This document shows, piece by piece, positions 35,099-44,794 of a DNA stretch of 64,000 nucleotides. The position numbers and the translations under genes are program-made. The notes beneath the pieces are model-generated. The model made no database searches. It was not told where the DNA came from and saw only the letters and a program-made list of their open reading frames with translations. The stretch spans positions 4,656,585 through 4,720,584 of the forward strand of contig NZ_CP055156.1 in NCBI RefSeq assembly GCF_014217805.1, in the 5' to 3' direction. This stretch comes from Adhaeribacter swui. GTDB lineage: Bacteria; Bacteroidota; Bacteroidia; Cytophagales; Hymenobacteraceae. How positions within the stretch are numbered: the first letter of the stretch is position 1; each line of letters begins with the position of its first letter.

Positions 35099-36457
35099 AT
35101 GGGGTATTTAATTAACCGGCGGGAGTTTATCCGGCAGAGTTCGGGGGTTTTGGCAGCAGGGTTAGCCAGCAGTTTGATGCCCGGCCATGTATTCGCGCAA
35201 AATACAGCGCCTAAAGTCAGGTTGGGTTTTATTGGCGTGGGTTTACGCGGTAGAGATCACTTGCACAATGCCTTAGCTTTTCCGGAAGTAAGTATCACGG
35301 CTATCTGCGACATCGACCCTGCCGCCATTGCAGCCGCCCAGAAAATGCTGCGCGACTCTGGACGGAAGGAAGCTAAGGTTTATAGCAAAAACGACCACGA
35401 TTTTGAAAATTTAGTGAAGAGCGACGATGTAGACGGGGTGATTATTGCAACTCCTTGGGAATGGCACGTGCCCATGGCTTTAGCCGCCATGAATGCCCGC
35501 AAATACGCCGGCGTTGAAGTATCGGCTACCGTAAAACTAGAAGAATCCTGGGCTTTGGTAGATACTTTTGAAAAAACCGGGGCACACTGCATGATCCTCG
35601 AAAACGTGTGTTACCGCCGCGACGTAATGGCCGTGTTAAACATGGTGCGCCAGAACCTGTTCGGGGAAATAATGCATTTGCAGTGCGGCTACCAACACGA
35701 TTTACGCGGTATTAAATTTAACGACGGCAAACAACCGCCCGGTGTTGGGGTCGAGTTCGGGCCCAAAGCGTTTAGCGAAGCCAGGTGGCGCACGCAACAT
35801 TCCATCGATCGCAACGGCGACCTTTATCCTACCCATGGACTTGGCCCCGTGGCCGAAATGATAAACATTAACCGTGGAAATCAGTTTTTGTACTTAACTT
35901 CCATGGCTTCTAAGGGACTTGGTTTGCACAAATATATTGTAGATAATGGCGGCGAAAATCACCCGAACGCTAAAGTAAAATTTAAACTGGGCGATGTCGT
36001 GCAAACCATGATAAAATGCGCCAACGGCGAAACCATCTTAATTACCCACGATACTAACTCGCCGCGCCCGTATTCTTTAGGGTTCCGGGTGCAGGGCACC
36101 AACGGCCTTTGGATGGACGATGGCAACCAGATTTATATTGAGAAAGTAAGCAAAACCAACGACGAATGGGAACCCGCCGACCCTTATTTAAAAAAATACG
36201 ACCATAAACTCTGGCAGCAATTCGAGAAAGTAGCCGAAGGCTCCGGGCACGGCGGTATGGATTATTTTGTGATGCGCGACTTTGTGGAAGCCATCAAAAA
36301 CAAAACCGCCCCACCCATTGATGTGTACGATGCTGCTGCCTGGTCGGCCATTAGTCCTTTATCAGAACAATCGATTGCGCAAAACTCAGCTTCAATCCCC
36401 ATTCCGGATTTTACCCGCGGCAAATGGAAAACCCGGCAACCGGTGTTTGCGGTGTAA
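35099..36457 (+). CDS. Tat-exported GH109-like Gfo/Idh/MocA-family protein
   Basis: The 452-residue protein has a twin-arginine signal (I-N-R-R-E-F-I-R-Q-S-S) and a Rossmann domain with G-F-I-G-V-G-L-R-G-R-D and I-C-D-I-D-P. Its C-terminal half carries the GH109-type signatures C-G-Y-Q-H-D-L-R, N-G-D-L-Y-P-T-H-G-L-G-P and I-N-R-G-N-Q-F. GH109 enzymes use NAD+ to cleave alpha-N-acetylgalactosaminides, and many family members have other glycosidase or dehydrogenase roles. It is divergent from lacI and likely under its control. Confidence 0.88.
   Translation: MGYLINRREFIRQSSGVLAAGLASSLMPGHVFAQNTAPKVRLGFIGVGLRGRDHLHNALAFPEVSITAICDIDPAAIAAAQKMLRDSGRKEAKVYSKNDHDFENLVKSDDVDGVIIATPWEWHVPMALAAMNARKYAGVEVSATVKLEESWALVDTFEKTGAHCMILENVCYRRDVMAVLNMVRQNLFGEIMHLQCGYQHDLRGIKFNDGKQPPGVGVEFGPKAFSEARWRTQHSIDRNGDLYPTHGLGPVAEMININRGNQFLYLTSMASKGLGLHKYIVDNGGENHPNAKVKFKLGDVVQTMIKCANGETILITHDTNSPRPYSLGFRVQGTNGLWMDDGNQIYIEKVSKTNDEWEPADPYLKKYDHKLWQQFEKVAEGSGHGGMDYFVMRDFVEAIKNKTAPPIDVYDAAAWSAISPLSEQSIAQNSASIPIPDFTRGKWKTRQPVFAV
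36368..36382. promoter_or_regulatory. Possible intragenic LacI half-site
   Basis: CAATCGATTGCGCAA inside the GH109-like gene is the reverse complement of 15 bases of the operator at 34761-34780. Intragenic operators for DNA looping are known for LacI itself; here it may also be chance, because it encodes ordinary residues. Confidence 0.3.
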
Positions 36458-36541
36458 GTGAAATACTGGTATAATGTGATGAGGTAGAATTTTTAAAAAT
36501 TTAAAAATCTACCATTAACGCTTTCATCCGCCTCATCTGAG

Positions 36542-38323
36542 TTATTTTAATTGTTCGCCTTGTTTTGCCGCCAGCAGGTAAATGAGCGAGGCGGTACCGT
36601 CCATGGTGGGCTCATTGGTGCTGTAATCGCCGTAGTCGTCGTGGTATACTGCCACGTCACTCTGGAAAGGTTCATACTCGTCCGGGTCATTTAATTTGAT
36701 TCCAATCAGGTTCTGGTAAATTTTAGTGTACACCGGTCCATCCACCAGGCCGCCATCAATCGGGTATTGTTTCAGGTGTGTAAAGGCCGAATGCGGATCA
36801 ACCGGCGTGTCACCATTGGCGGGTAAGCCATAAACCATAGACGTGCCCCAGGGATTACAGCCAAATAGCCAATCCAGGTTGGCTTGTTCCAGCTCTTCGA
36901 ACTGAGTATCGTTGGTAAGTTGCCGGTACCAAAAACACTGGATGGCAAAAGAAGTAGTAAGATTGTTACTGCACCAGATAAAAGGCACGCCCCGGTTAAA
37001 AGCGTTGGTTTTAGCTTTGTTTTGCACCAACGCAATGCCTTTCTTATAAAAATTAACAATGGTGTCGCGGGATGCGCCGGTAAGTTGTTTCGCTAACTCA
37101 AAATGCCCCAGGTTAATAAACGGATACCACTGATAATGGCTGGCCGTATCGGTGCCCAGCCACGGGGTTTGTGGCTCCTGGCGGGCATATTTTTGCGCTT
37201 CCTCTAATTTTCCTGCCAAAGTGGCTGCCAGTTCCATATCGTCTACCCAGTTTTCTTCGGCGTAGATGTAAGGCGATTTTACCGAAACCGTTTGGGTAAC
37301 ACCCGGCTTTTGCAAGGCATATTGGTAAGCAGTTAAAGATTTTTCCTGAAGTTTACCGGCATAAGCTTTGTCGGCTGCATTAAAAATAGTGGCTCCCAGG
37401 GCAAACGCGCTGCTAAACTTGCAGGCAGTAGAAGAGGTGCCCTGCGTATTGTTCAGGAATTTACCGCGTTGTTGCACTTCGCCGTTAATAAAGTAAACCG
37501 GCCGTTGGTAACCGCGGCCATAAACGCTATCCATTTTGGGAATGCGCATGGCGTAATGGTCCCGGTCATCGCCAATCTGGTTAAACATTACGTTTTTTTG
37601 CGGGTGCATTTTTAACAGCCAGTCCAGTCCCCACTTGGCTTCATCCAAAATATCAGGTTGCCCATTTTCTCCATCAAGGCCATTAGCTTGTTTCTGGTCT
37701 TTAAATACCGCCGGAAAATCGCGGTAAGCGGCTAACAAATTGTAGGTAGCATTGGCCGAAGTAGTAGCGTATTGTAGGTAGTCGCTGGCATCGTGCCAGC
37801 CGCCTACTACATCTACGTAGGTACTGTCTTTTAAACCAGCTTTAGCACCATATAAGACATATCCATCCTGGGTGTGGCAACTATCTTTCAGGTACGGATT
37901 AAAACCCGTGCGCTGCTGGCGCATATACCGCAAACAAAACTCCGCCGCATTATCGTATACCTGTTCGTTAATCGCAAATGCCGGCGATTCTGCTTGCCCG
38001 GCCCGTATCTTAAATTTTCCCGGCTTCTTGTACTCCGAAAAATTTAAGCGGTAGGTTTGGGCGAAAGGACCGTAGCTGCCGTATGCTTTACCGGTTTTGC
38101 CTGTAAATACAACTTTATCGGTTTGTACATCAATTAATTCAAAATCAGTTAGGGCTTCGTCAGACTTGGCGCACCGAACGGCCACTTTCGGGGAACTGGG
38201 GCGATACCCCAACTGATTGATGCGGATCCAGGCCTCCGGATTAATTTGTTTCGTACAACCTGTTGAAAAGAAAAATAATACCAGAACACTAAAAGCGATG
38301 ATGTTTCTTGCCATAAATAACAT
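36542..38323 (-). CDS. GH9-family glycoside hydrolase (lipoprotein)
   Basis: The 593-residue protein has a lipobox F-F-S-T-G-C (about Cys23) and an N-terminal Ig-like CelD_N domain (I-R-I-N-Q-L-G-Y-R-P). The (alpha/alpha)6 catalytic domain shows G-G-W-H-D-A-S-D-Y-L-Q-Y (the usual D-A-G-D nucleophile/base region, with S in place of G), W-G-L-D-W-L-L-K-M-H and the C-terminal N-E-P-T-M-D-G-T-A, where the Glu would be the acid. GH9 enzymes cut beta-1,4-glucans and related glycans. It converges with the GH109-like gene. Confidence 0.88.
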   Translation of the reverse strand: MLFMARNIIAFSVLVLFFFSTGCTKQINPEAWIRINQLGYRPSSPKVAVRCAKSDEALTDFELIDVQTDKVVFTGKTGKAYGSYGPFAQTYRLNFSEYKKPGKFKIRAGQAESPAFAINEQVYDNAAEFCLRYMRQQRTGFNPYLKDSCHTQDGYVLYGAKAGLKDSTYVDVVGGWHDASDYLQYATTSANATYNLLAAYRDFPAVFKDQKQANGLDGENGQPDILDEAKWGLDWLLKMHPQKNVMFNQIGDDRDHYAMRIPKMDSVYGRGYQRPVYFINGEVQQRGKFLNNTQGTSSTACKFSSAFALGATIFNAADKAYAGKLQEKSLTAYQYALQKPGVTQTVSVKSPYIYAEENWVDDMELAATLAGKLEEAQKYARQEPQTPWLGTDTASHYQWYPFINLGHFELAKQLTGASRDTIVNFYKKGIALVQNKAKTNAFNRGVPFIWCSNNLTTSFAIQCFWYRQLTNDTQFEELEQANLDWLFGCNPWGTSMVYGLPANGDTPVDPHSAFTHLKQYPIDGGLVDGPVYTKIYQNLIGIKLNDPDEYEPFQSDVAVYHDDYGDYSTNEPTMDGTASLIYLLAAKQGEQLK

Positions 38324-38533
38324 GAGAAATGCAGTTGCAATATAAGTTGTTCTGCTAAAAGGCGGCAGTAGTAAAATTTAAAAAACTGCTTTTTTTAAAA
38401 ATATTCTTTGGCAGAAAGTTAGGTGTTCTTTAAAAGGTAGGCAGGTACAAAGTTGGAGTAAGTAGCTGCTAAGCTAACAAGTGTTCCGGCTTTATTTGTT
38501 TTTTATTTCATTTAGATTGCTAATTTCACTCCG

Positions 38534-39211
38534 ATGAATATTTTAATTGTAGAAGATGAGCCCAACGTTGCCGCTTTTTTAAAAAAAGGGTTGCAGGAAC
38601 AAGCTTACGAAGTGGAGGTGGCCTACGATGGCACCACCGGTAAAATGCTGGCCTCGCGCAATTCGTATAGCCTTATCTTGCTCGACGTAATTATGCCGGG
38701 CATTAACGGCCTAGAGTTATGCAAAGCCATTCGCAGTTTCGACAAAAAAACGCCTATTTTAATGTTAACTGCCCTGGGCACTACCGACGATGTGGTAACC
38801 GGACTGGATAACGGCGCGGATGATTACATTGCCAAACCGTTTAAATTTAAAGAACTCCTGGCCCGGGTGCGCGCTTTAACCCGGCGTAGCTCCATGAAAG
38901 AAGCCGCAATTTCCATGTCCTTAGCCGATCTGGAACTAAACCTGGATACCAAAACCGTCAGCCGCAATGGCAAAGAAATAAACCTGACGGCCCGGGAATT
39001 TGCTTTGCTCGAGTATTTTTTAAAAAATAAAGGCAAAGTACTCTCCCGGATGGACTTGCTGGAAAACGTCTGGGATTTTAACATGGATTTGGGACCCAAG
39101 GTGGTGGATGTATACGTGAATTACCTCCGCAACAAAATAGATAAAGACTTTCATCCCAAGTTAATCCAGACCGTTATTGGCATGGGTTATTCTTTACGCG
39201 AACCGGCTTAA
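38534..39211 (+). CDS. OmpR-family response regulator
   Basis: The 225-residue protein has a receiver domain with E-D-E-P-N, phospho-acceptor Asp51 (I-L-L-D-V-I-M-P-G), T-A-L-G and K-P-F-K. A winged-helix DNA-binding domain follows (L-T-A-R-E-F-A-L-L-E-Y-F, V-D-V-Y-V-N-Y-L-R-N-K-I). It lies 6 bp before the kinase gene. It resembles CusR/CopR-type regulators, and the RND efflux operon lies a few kilobases away, so metal response is a fair guess. Confidence 0.95.
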   Translation: MNILIVEDEPNVAAFLKKGLQEQAYEVEVAYDGTTGKMLASRNSYSLILLDVIMPGINGLELCKAIRSFDKKTPILMLTALGTTDDVVTGLDNGADDYIAKPFKFKELLARVRALTRRSSMKEAAISMSLADLELNLDTKTVSRNGKEINLTAREFALLEYFLKNKGKVLSRMDLLENVWDFNMDLGPKVVDVYVNYLRNKIDKDFHPKLIQTVIGMGYSLREPA

Positions 39212-39217
39212 CTCCAC

Positions 39218-40573
39218 ATGACCATTCGTAACCGCCTGACTTTTACTTTTACGGCCCTTATTGCCATTATTATTTTTATTAGTGGTTTAGCGGTGTACCT
39301 GCTAGTGGCCAATTTTACCAAGCGCGACTTTTACAACCGCTTAGCCGACCGGGCTATTCTGGCCGGACAGTTGCAACTGGAGCAAGACGAGCTTAGTGCG
39401 GCTTCGCTGGCTAAACTAAAACAAAAATCGAGGCAAACCTTAATGGGCGAGCAGGTAAACGTTTACGCCAAAGAAAAGAAAAGCTGGTTAACCCGGCCTC
39501 CGGAAGAAGCAGCGGTGCTGCAAAAAGTGTTACCGGAACTAAAGCGCAACGAATTTAAAAGTTTTGTTTTAAACAACAACCAGGCCGTTGCCTATTACTA
39601 TACCGATAACGAAGGCGATTTTTACATATTGGTTTCGGGAGATGATGCCTCGGGAAGAAGAAAACTAAAGTACTTGCAATTGGTCTTATTGGCTAGTTTT
39701 ATCGGCAGTATTTTACTCGTGATAATTGTGGGTAGAGTAGTGGCTAACCAGGCTTTAAACCCCATTGCGGCCATCATAAACCAGGTAAATAAAATTAGGG
39801 CCACCAATTTGCATCTGCGCCTGACCGAAGATGCTAACCAAGACGAGATCGCGCACCTGAGCAATACTTTTAACCAGATGCTCGACCGGTTGGAGAATTC
39901 TTTTGTCCTACAAAAAAACTTTATCGCCAATGCTTCGCACGAATTACAGAACCCGTTAACGGCTATTGCGGGCGAAATAGAAGTTACCTTAACCCGCGAC
40001 CGCAGCCTCGCAGAATACAAAATTTCGTTGGAGCGTTTGCAAAGCGAAACCGAACGCCTGGAAAAATTAACCAAGAATTTGTTAAAACTCGCGCAAACCG
40101 ATCAACCGGAAGTGGAGAGTCAGGCCGAGCCATTCCGGATTGATGAACTAATTATGGAGTTGCTGGAAGAAATAAAGCAGCCGGCCATCCGGTTAAACTT
40201 AGAAGACTTACCTGAAAACCCAGACAACTTAATTGTTGCGGGCAACAAAGCATTATTAATAACGGCCCTGAAGAACCTACTGGAAAATGCCCTTAAATTT
40301 TCGCACTACCAACCCGTTTTTGTTACTTTAAAAGCCGAAAATCAAATCATTGCAATTACTATCCGGGACCAGGGCATTGGCATTCCTGCCGCCGACTTAA
40401 GCAATATGGCCCACCCGTTTTTCCGGGCGCATAATGCCCGAGGCATTCCGGGTACTGGTATCGGGTTAAATTTAAGCAATAAAATTATTGCCCAACACGG
40501 CGGTAGCTTACTCATTAAATCGCAGGAAGGAGAGGGCACCGAAGTAATGGTTACTTTGCCGGTAGCGGCTTAA
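39218..40573 (+). CDS. HAMP-containing membrane sensor histidine kinase
   Basis: The 451-residue protein has two membrane segments (about 8-30 and 148-170) around a periplasmic sensor loop, a HAMP domain (N-P-I-A-A-I-I-N-Q-V) and the H-box N-A-S-H-E-L-Q-N-P-L (His241). The ATPase domain has N-L-L-E-N-A-L-K-F-S, D-Q-G-I-G-I-P and G-T-G-I-G-L-N-L-S. It forms the two-component pair with the gene just upstream. The periplasmic loop has no obvious metal-binding cluster, so the ligand is not visible. Confidence 0.95.
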   Translation: MTIRNRLTFTFTALIAIIIFISGLAVYLLVANFTKRDFYNRLADRAILAGQLQLEQDELSAASLAKLKQKSRQTLMGEQVNVYAKEKKSWLTRPPEEAAVLQKVLPELKRNEFKSFVLNNNQAVAYYYTDNEGDFYILVSGDDASGRRKLKYLQLVLLASFIGSILLVIIVGRVVANQALNPIAAIINQVNKIRATNLHLRLTEDANQDEIAHLSNTFNQMLDRLENSFVLQKNFIANASHELQNPLTAIAGEIEVTLTRDRSLAEYKISLERLQSETERLEKLTKNLLKLAQTDQPEVESQAEPFRIDELIMELLEEIKQPAIRLNLEDLPENPDNLIVAGNKALLITALKNLLENALKFSHYQPVFVTLKAENQIIAITIRDQGIGIPAADLSNMAHPFFRAHNARGIPGTGIGLNLSNKIIAQHGGSLLIKSQEGEGTEVMVTLPVAA

Positions 40574-40674
40574 AAAAAGGCAGGTCAAAGCTATACAAAT
40601 TACTATGCCTTTTATGGATTACTGTTTATTTGCCTCGTTAATTTATTACCTTTTTCTTTATCGCTCTTATGATT

Positions 40675-41094
40675 TCAGGATAGCTTTGCTTTACCGGTAA
40701 CCCAATCGATGGCGGCGTAGCGATGTTCAAAATTTTTAAATTCTATGCCGGGATTGGCGGGCATGCCAGAGGTATATTGGTCTTGTACTAGCTGGTCGTA
40801 AGTACTGGAACCGGAAGCTACCCGGGCAATCTTTTTTAAAGAAAGTATAGCACTTAACCTTTTAATGTAAGTGCTTAAAGGTAATTGTTGCACCACCTGG
40901 ATACTTGGTTGGATTTCGGCATAGCTGGCGTCGAATATAATACTTTCAATCTGGTAAGAGTTACCAACTTCAATTAATTTAGGTACCAGAATCTCCCAAC
41001 TATGGGGTTCAATTACTTTAATCCAACGAAGTTCTAAAATTTTAAAATCCGGATGATGTTCAAACTCAACAGTTTCAATTTCAAACACAAGCAT
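40675..41094 (-). CDS. Small STAS-like protein, paralogue 3
   Basis: The 139-residue soluble protein starts M-L-V-F-E-I-E-T-V-E-F-E-H and aligns with the protein at 16538-16954 at E-H-H-P-D-F-K, E-L-R-W, I-I-F-D-A-S, K-K-I-A-R-V and A-I-D-W-V. It converges with the two-component system and precedes the efflux region. Function is unknown; three such proteins in one window suggests an expanded family in this genome. Confidence 0.65.
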   Translation of the reverse strand: MLVFEIETVEFEHHPDFKILELRWIKVIEPHSWEILVPKLIEVGNSYQIESIIFDASYAEIQPSIQVVQQLPLSTYIKRLSAILSLKKIARVASGSSTYDQLVQDQYTSGMPANPGIEFKNFEHRYAAIDWVTGKAKLS

Positions 41095-41586
41095 AATAGG
41101 CGGTAAGGTAATACTGGTTAGGCAAACTAAAATATAGCTTGCAGAATAATCAAAAAAACAACCAGTGAGTCAGCGCGGGAATTTGAATAATCAGAGTGGA
41201 GCGTTATAGGCATTTTTAATTCTATAGGCTCATCCAAACACGTACAAATTTACAATCTTGTACGAATCAGGATTAATTAAAAACACGAATATATTGATAG
41301 AAGTATAGCACTATTTTTAAGTTTTTAATTTTTACGTGGCGCCTCATATTGAGTTAACCTGGGAAATAAATTTAAGAAATACGCGCAATAGTGATTCGCT
41401 ACCCTACAAACTATTATAGAAATAATTCAGCCAATTTTAATCCTGAATCAACTAGGCATAAGCAATTATATGCTGGGTACTTAGGCTTGGTTCTACTTGG
41501 TTAAAAGAAAAAAGGCAGCCTGCAGCTGCCTTCTTTACTACGTATATTAACACTTTAACCATGACAATTATTTACACAATTAAACA
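41095..41586. other. Intergenic region between the STAS-like gene and the efflux operon
   Basis: This 492-bp gap has no ORF. The only recognised element is the terminator at 41505-41533 that ends the leftward efflux operon. Confidence 0.45.
41505..41533 (-). terminator. Intrinsic terminator of the metal-efflux operon
   Basis: On the minus strand AAGGCAGC pairs with GCTGCCTT around a 5-base loop and is followed by a T-rich run. It lies about 55 bp after the stop of the RND pump gene. Confidence 0.85.
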
Positions 41587-44500
41587 TTAGTTTATTTCCA
41601 CGCGCTGCCATTGTACTTTCCGTAACTGTTTTTTCGCTTTCCGCACTTCGGCGCGGCGGTAGAACACATCAAATATGAGCGGGAATACAAACAGGGTAAG
41701 GATGGTACCGCTGATCAATCCACCGATTACCACAATAGCCAGGGGTTTCTGGGTTTCGGAACCAATGCCGGTAGAAAGGGCTGCCGGCACCAACCCGATG
41801 GCCGCCATTAAAGCCGTCATGACAACGGGGCGCACCCGGCTTAAAACCCCATCTTTTACGGCTTCGGTCATGGGCATATCCAGATTTAAATTATTTTTAA
41901 AAACAGAGATCAGAATTACCCCGTTTTGAATACAAATCCCGAACAAGGCAATAAAACCAATACCCGCCGATATACTAAAGTTAATGCCCGTGAGCAGCAA
42001 GGCGGCAATGCCCCCGATAATGGCAAACGGTACGTTTACCAACACTAAGCCGGCGTCGCGCATATTGCCAAACAAACTAAACAAGATAAAGAAAATTAAC
42101 AGCAAGCTAATTGGTACTACTTGCATGAGACGGTCTTCGGCGCGGCGCTGGTTTTCAAAATCGCCGGTCCATTTAATGGTATTTTCTTTGGATAGTTTAA
42201 CAGCCTGACTTACTTTTTCCTGGGCTTCTTTCACGGCACCGCCCATGTCGCGGCCCCGCACCGAAAACTTAACCGCGATAAAACGGTGGTTATTATCCCG
42301 GAAGATTAGCGAAGGACCGGTAATCGTGCGAATCGTGGCAATTTCGCTGATGGGTACCTGGGCGCCGTTTAAGGTAGGCACCATTAGTTTAGCTAATTCT
42401 CGCTCGGTTTGGCGGTAAGGTCCCTGATACCGGATGCGCAGGTCAAATTTGCGTTCGCCTTCGTAGATCTCGGTGGCAGCTTTACCGCCAATCGCCATTT
42501 CTACCACGCTCTGGGCATCGGCGGTGGTAACGCCATACAAGGCCATTTTGTGTTCGTCTAGCTCCACGCGCATTTCGGGCTGACCGATATTTTTTAAAAT
42601 TCCTAAATCTTCGATGCCCTGCACGGTGGCCAGTTGGTTGTACACTTCCTGGATTTTCTTTTCGAGCACGTTTAAATCCTGACCGTAAATTTTTACCGCA
42701 ATAGAACCTTTTACGCCCGAAGCGGCTTCTTCTACGTTATCCGAAATAGGTTGCGAGAAACCAAACACCACGCCCGGGTACACGGCCAGTTTTTCTTTCA
42801 TACGCTCGATTAGCTCATTTTTGGTTTGTTTCACTTTCCATTCTTCTTTGGGTTTGATATCCACGTGGAATTCGATGTTGTAAAAACCGGTAGGGTCGGT
42901 GCCGTCATTCGGCCGGCCGGTTTGGCTCATGACCTGGTTAACTTCTTCAAATTTTAAAAAAGTGTGCCGCATTTCGGTACTCAGCCTTACCGATTCGTCC
43001 AGGGAAATGCTCATGGGCAAGCTGGCCCGCACGTAAATCGAGCCTTCGTCGAGTTGCGGTAAAAATTCGGTACCCAGAAACTTAAAGCTGAATAAACCAA
43101 TGGCTACGGCAGCAGTGGCTAATAGAATAGTGGCTTTTTTGCGGGCGTACCCAAAGTTGAAAATGCGCATGGAATTGCGGGTAATAAACTCCACAAACAC
43201 GTTGTGCTTTTCGCGCACGTTTTTCTTCAGAAGCATACTGGCCAGCACCGGCACCAGGGTGAGGGTAAAAATTAAAGCCCCCAGCAAGGCAAAACCTAAA
43301 GTAAAGGCCAGCGGCGAAAACATTTTTCCTTCTACTTTCTGGAAAGCGAAAATGGGCAGCAAACAGGTAATGATAATGAGCTTCGAGAAAAATACCGCCT
43401 TGCCCATTTCGGTGCCGGTTTTCCGGATTAAGCCCAGCTTCGACATGCGGTTAAATTTCTCCATCCCGACCCGCTTTGCCAAATGGTCTAGCGACACAAA
43501 AATACCTTCCACCATTACCACCGCACCATCCACGATAATCCCAAAATCGATGGCGCCCATGGATAGCAAATTGGCCGACATGCCCCGCAAACGCAAGCAA
43601 ATAAAAGCAAACAATAAAGCCAGCGGAATAACAATGGAAATAGTAACCGTGGTGCGCCAATCGGCCATAAACAAAAGCACAATAAACGATACCAGCACAA
43701 TGCCTTCTACCAGGTTATGCGATACCGTGTTTATGGCGTAGTTGATCAGGGTTTCGCGGTTGTAGAAAATATCGATGTTTACATCCGAAGGTAAAATGCG
43801 GGTGTTGAGTTCTTCAATCTTTGTTTTTATCCGGTCGATGACCACCTGAGCATCTTCGCCTTTGCGCATCACCACAATGCCTTCCACTACGTCGTCCTGG
43901 TTAGCGCGGCCCACCTGGCCCATGCGCGGCATTGCTGATTCATTTACGTCGGCCACGTTCTTTACAAATATGGGCGTTCCGTTAATGTTAGTAACAATGA
44001 TGTTTTCAATATCTGGAATGTTGTTGAGCAAGCCAATACCCCGCACCACGTAGGCCTGGTTGTTTTTGGTAATTACGTCGCCACCCACGTTAATATTACT
44101 CTTCGAAACGGCTTCGTACACGTCCAGGGGCGTAATCTGGTATTTAAGTAATTGCGTAGGGTTCACGCTGATTTCGTAGGTTTTTACTTCGCCGCCAAAA
44201 CTCACAATATCGGCTACGCCGGGAACGCTGCGTAAATTCCGGTCGATTACCCAATCTTGAATGGTTTTCAAATCACGGGCGGTGCGGCCTTTGCCCGTGA
44301 GCGTGTACCGGAAAATCTCACCGGTCGGGCCGTAGGGCGGTTGCACTTCCGGGTTTATGCCTTCGGGTAAATCCACGTTCATGAGCATGTTATTTACCTG
44401 CATGCGGGCGTAATCGTCGGTTACTTCGTCTTCGAACAAAATTTTAACCACCGACAATCCGAATAAGGTGGTAGAGCGCACGTCCGTTTTTTTCGGCACC

Positions 44501-44733
44501 GAGTTCATGGCAATTTCTACCGGCACGGTCACAAACTTTTCAATTTCTTCGGCGCTGCGGCCCGGCCATTGCGTAATAATGGTAATCTGGGTATTGGTAA
44601 CATCCGGAAAAGCTTCGATGGGCGTATTGCGGTACGATACCACCCCGGCAATCACCATCACGGCTGTTACTATAAAAACAAACCCTTTGTTTTTCAGCGA
44701 AAATCCAATCAGGTTGGAGATAAATTTTTTCAT
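41587..44733 (-). CDS. czcA: CzcA/CusA-family heavy-metal efflux RND pump
   Basis: The 1048-residue inner-membrane protein has twelve expected membrane segments, two large periplasmic loops and the HME-type transmembrane motif A-I-D-F-G-I-I-V-D-G-A-V-V-M-V-E-G. That D-F-G-x3-D-G-A pattern is typical of the divalent-cation (Zn/Co/Cd/Ni) class and not the Cu/Ag class. It also has N-T-Q-I-T-I-I-T-Q-W-P-G-R-S-A near the N-terminus. It is the last gene of a three-gene leftward operon with the adaptor and TolC-like genes. The symbol reflects the family. Confidence 0.94.
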   Translation of the reverse strand: MKKFISNLIGFSLKNKGFVFIVTAVMVIAGVVSYRNTPIEAFPDVTNTQITIITQWPGRSAEEIEKFVTVPVEIAMNSVPKKTDVRSTTLFGLSVVKILFEDEVTDDYARMQVNNMLMNVDLPEGINPEVQPPYGPTGEIFRYTLTGKGRTARDLKTIQDWVIDRNLRSVPGVADIVSFGGEVKTYEISVNPTQLLKYQITPLDVYEAVSKSNINVGGDVITKNNQAYVVRGIGLLNNIPDIENIIVTNINGTPIFVKNVADVNESAMPRMGQVGRANQDDVVEGIVVMRKGEDAQVVIDRIKTKIEELNTRILPSDVNIDIFYNRETLINYAINTVSHNLVEGIVLVSFIVLLFMADWRTTVTISIVIPLALLFAFICLRLRGMSANLLSMGAIDFGIIVDGAVVMVEGIFVSLDHLAKRVGMEKFNRMSKLGLIRKTGTEMGKAVFFSKLIIITCLLPIFAFQKVEGKMFSPLAFTLGFALLGALIFTLTLVPVLASMLLKKNVREKHNVFVEFITRNSMRIFNFGYARKKATILLATAAVAIGLFSFKFLGTEFLPQLDEGSIYVRASLPMSISLDESVRLSTEMRHTFLKFEEVNQVMSQTGRPNDGTDPTGFYNIEFHVDIKPKEEWKVKQTKNELIERMKEKLAVYPGVVFGFSQPISDNVEEAASGVKGSIAVKIYGQDLNVLEKKIQEVYNQLATVQGIEDLGILKNIGQPEMRVELDEHKMALYGVTTADAQSVVEMAIGGKAATEIYEGERKFDLRIRYQGPYRQTERELAKLMVPTLNGAQVPISEIATIRTITGPSLIFRDNNHRFIAVKFSVRGRDMGGAVKEAQEKVSQAVKLSKENTIKWTGDFENQRRAEDRLMQVVPISLLLIFFILFSLFGNMRDAGLVLVNVPFAIIGGIAALLLTGINFSISAGIGFIALFGICIQNGVILISVFKNNLNLDMPMTEAVKDGVLSRVRPVVMTALMAAIGLVPAALSTGIGSETQKPLAIVVIGGLISGTILTLFVFPLIFDVFYRRAEVRKAKKQLRKVQWQRVEIN

Positions 44734-44794
44734 GTATTTTTAAATTTTTCGGCTTTCGGTGCCGGCTACAAAGGCAAATAGAATAAGGGCGAGT

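Noticed and set aside
43100-43741. 213-codon plus-strand frame opposite the RND pump gene
   Set aside because: It is the antisense shadow of a strongly conserved pump gene.
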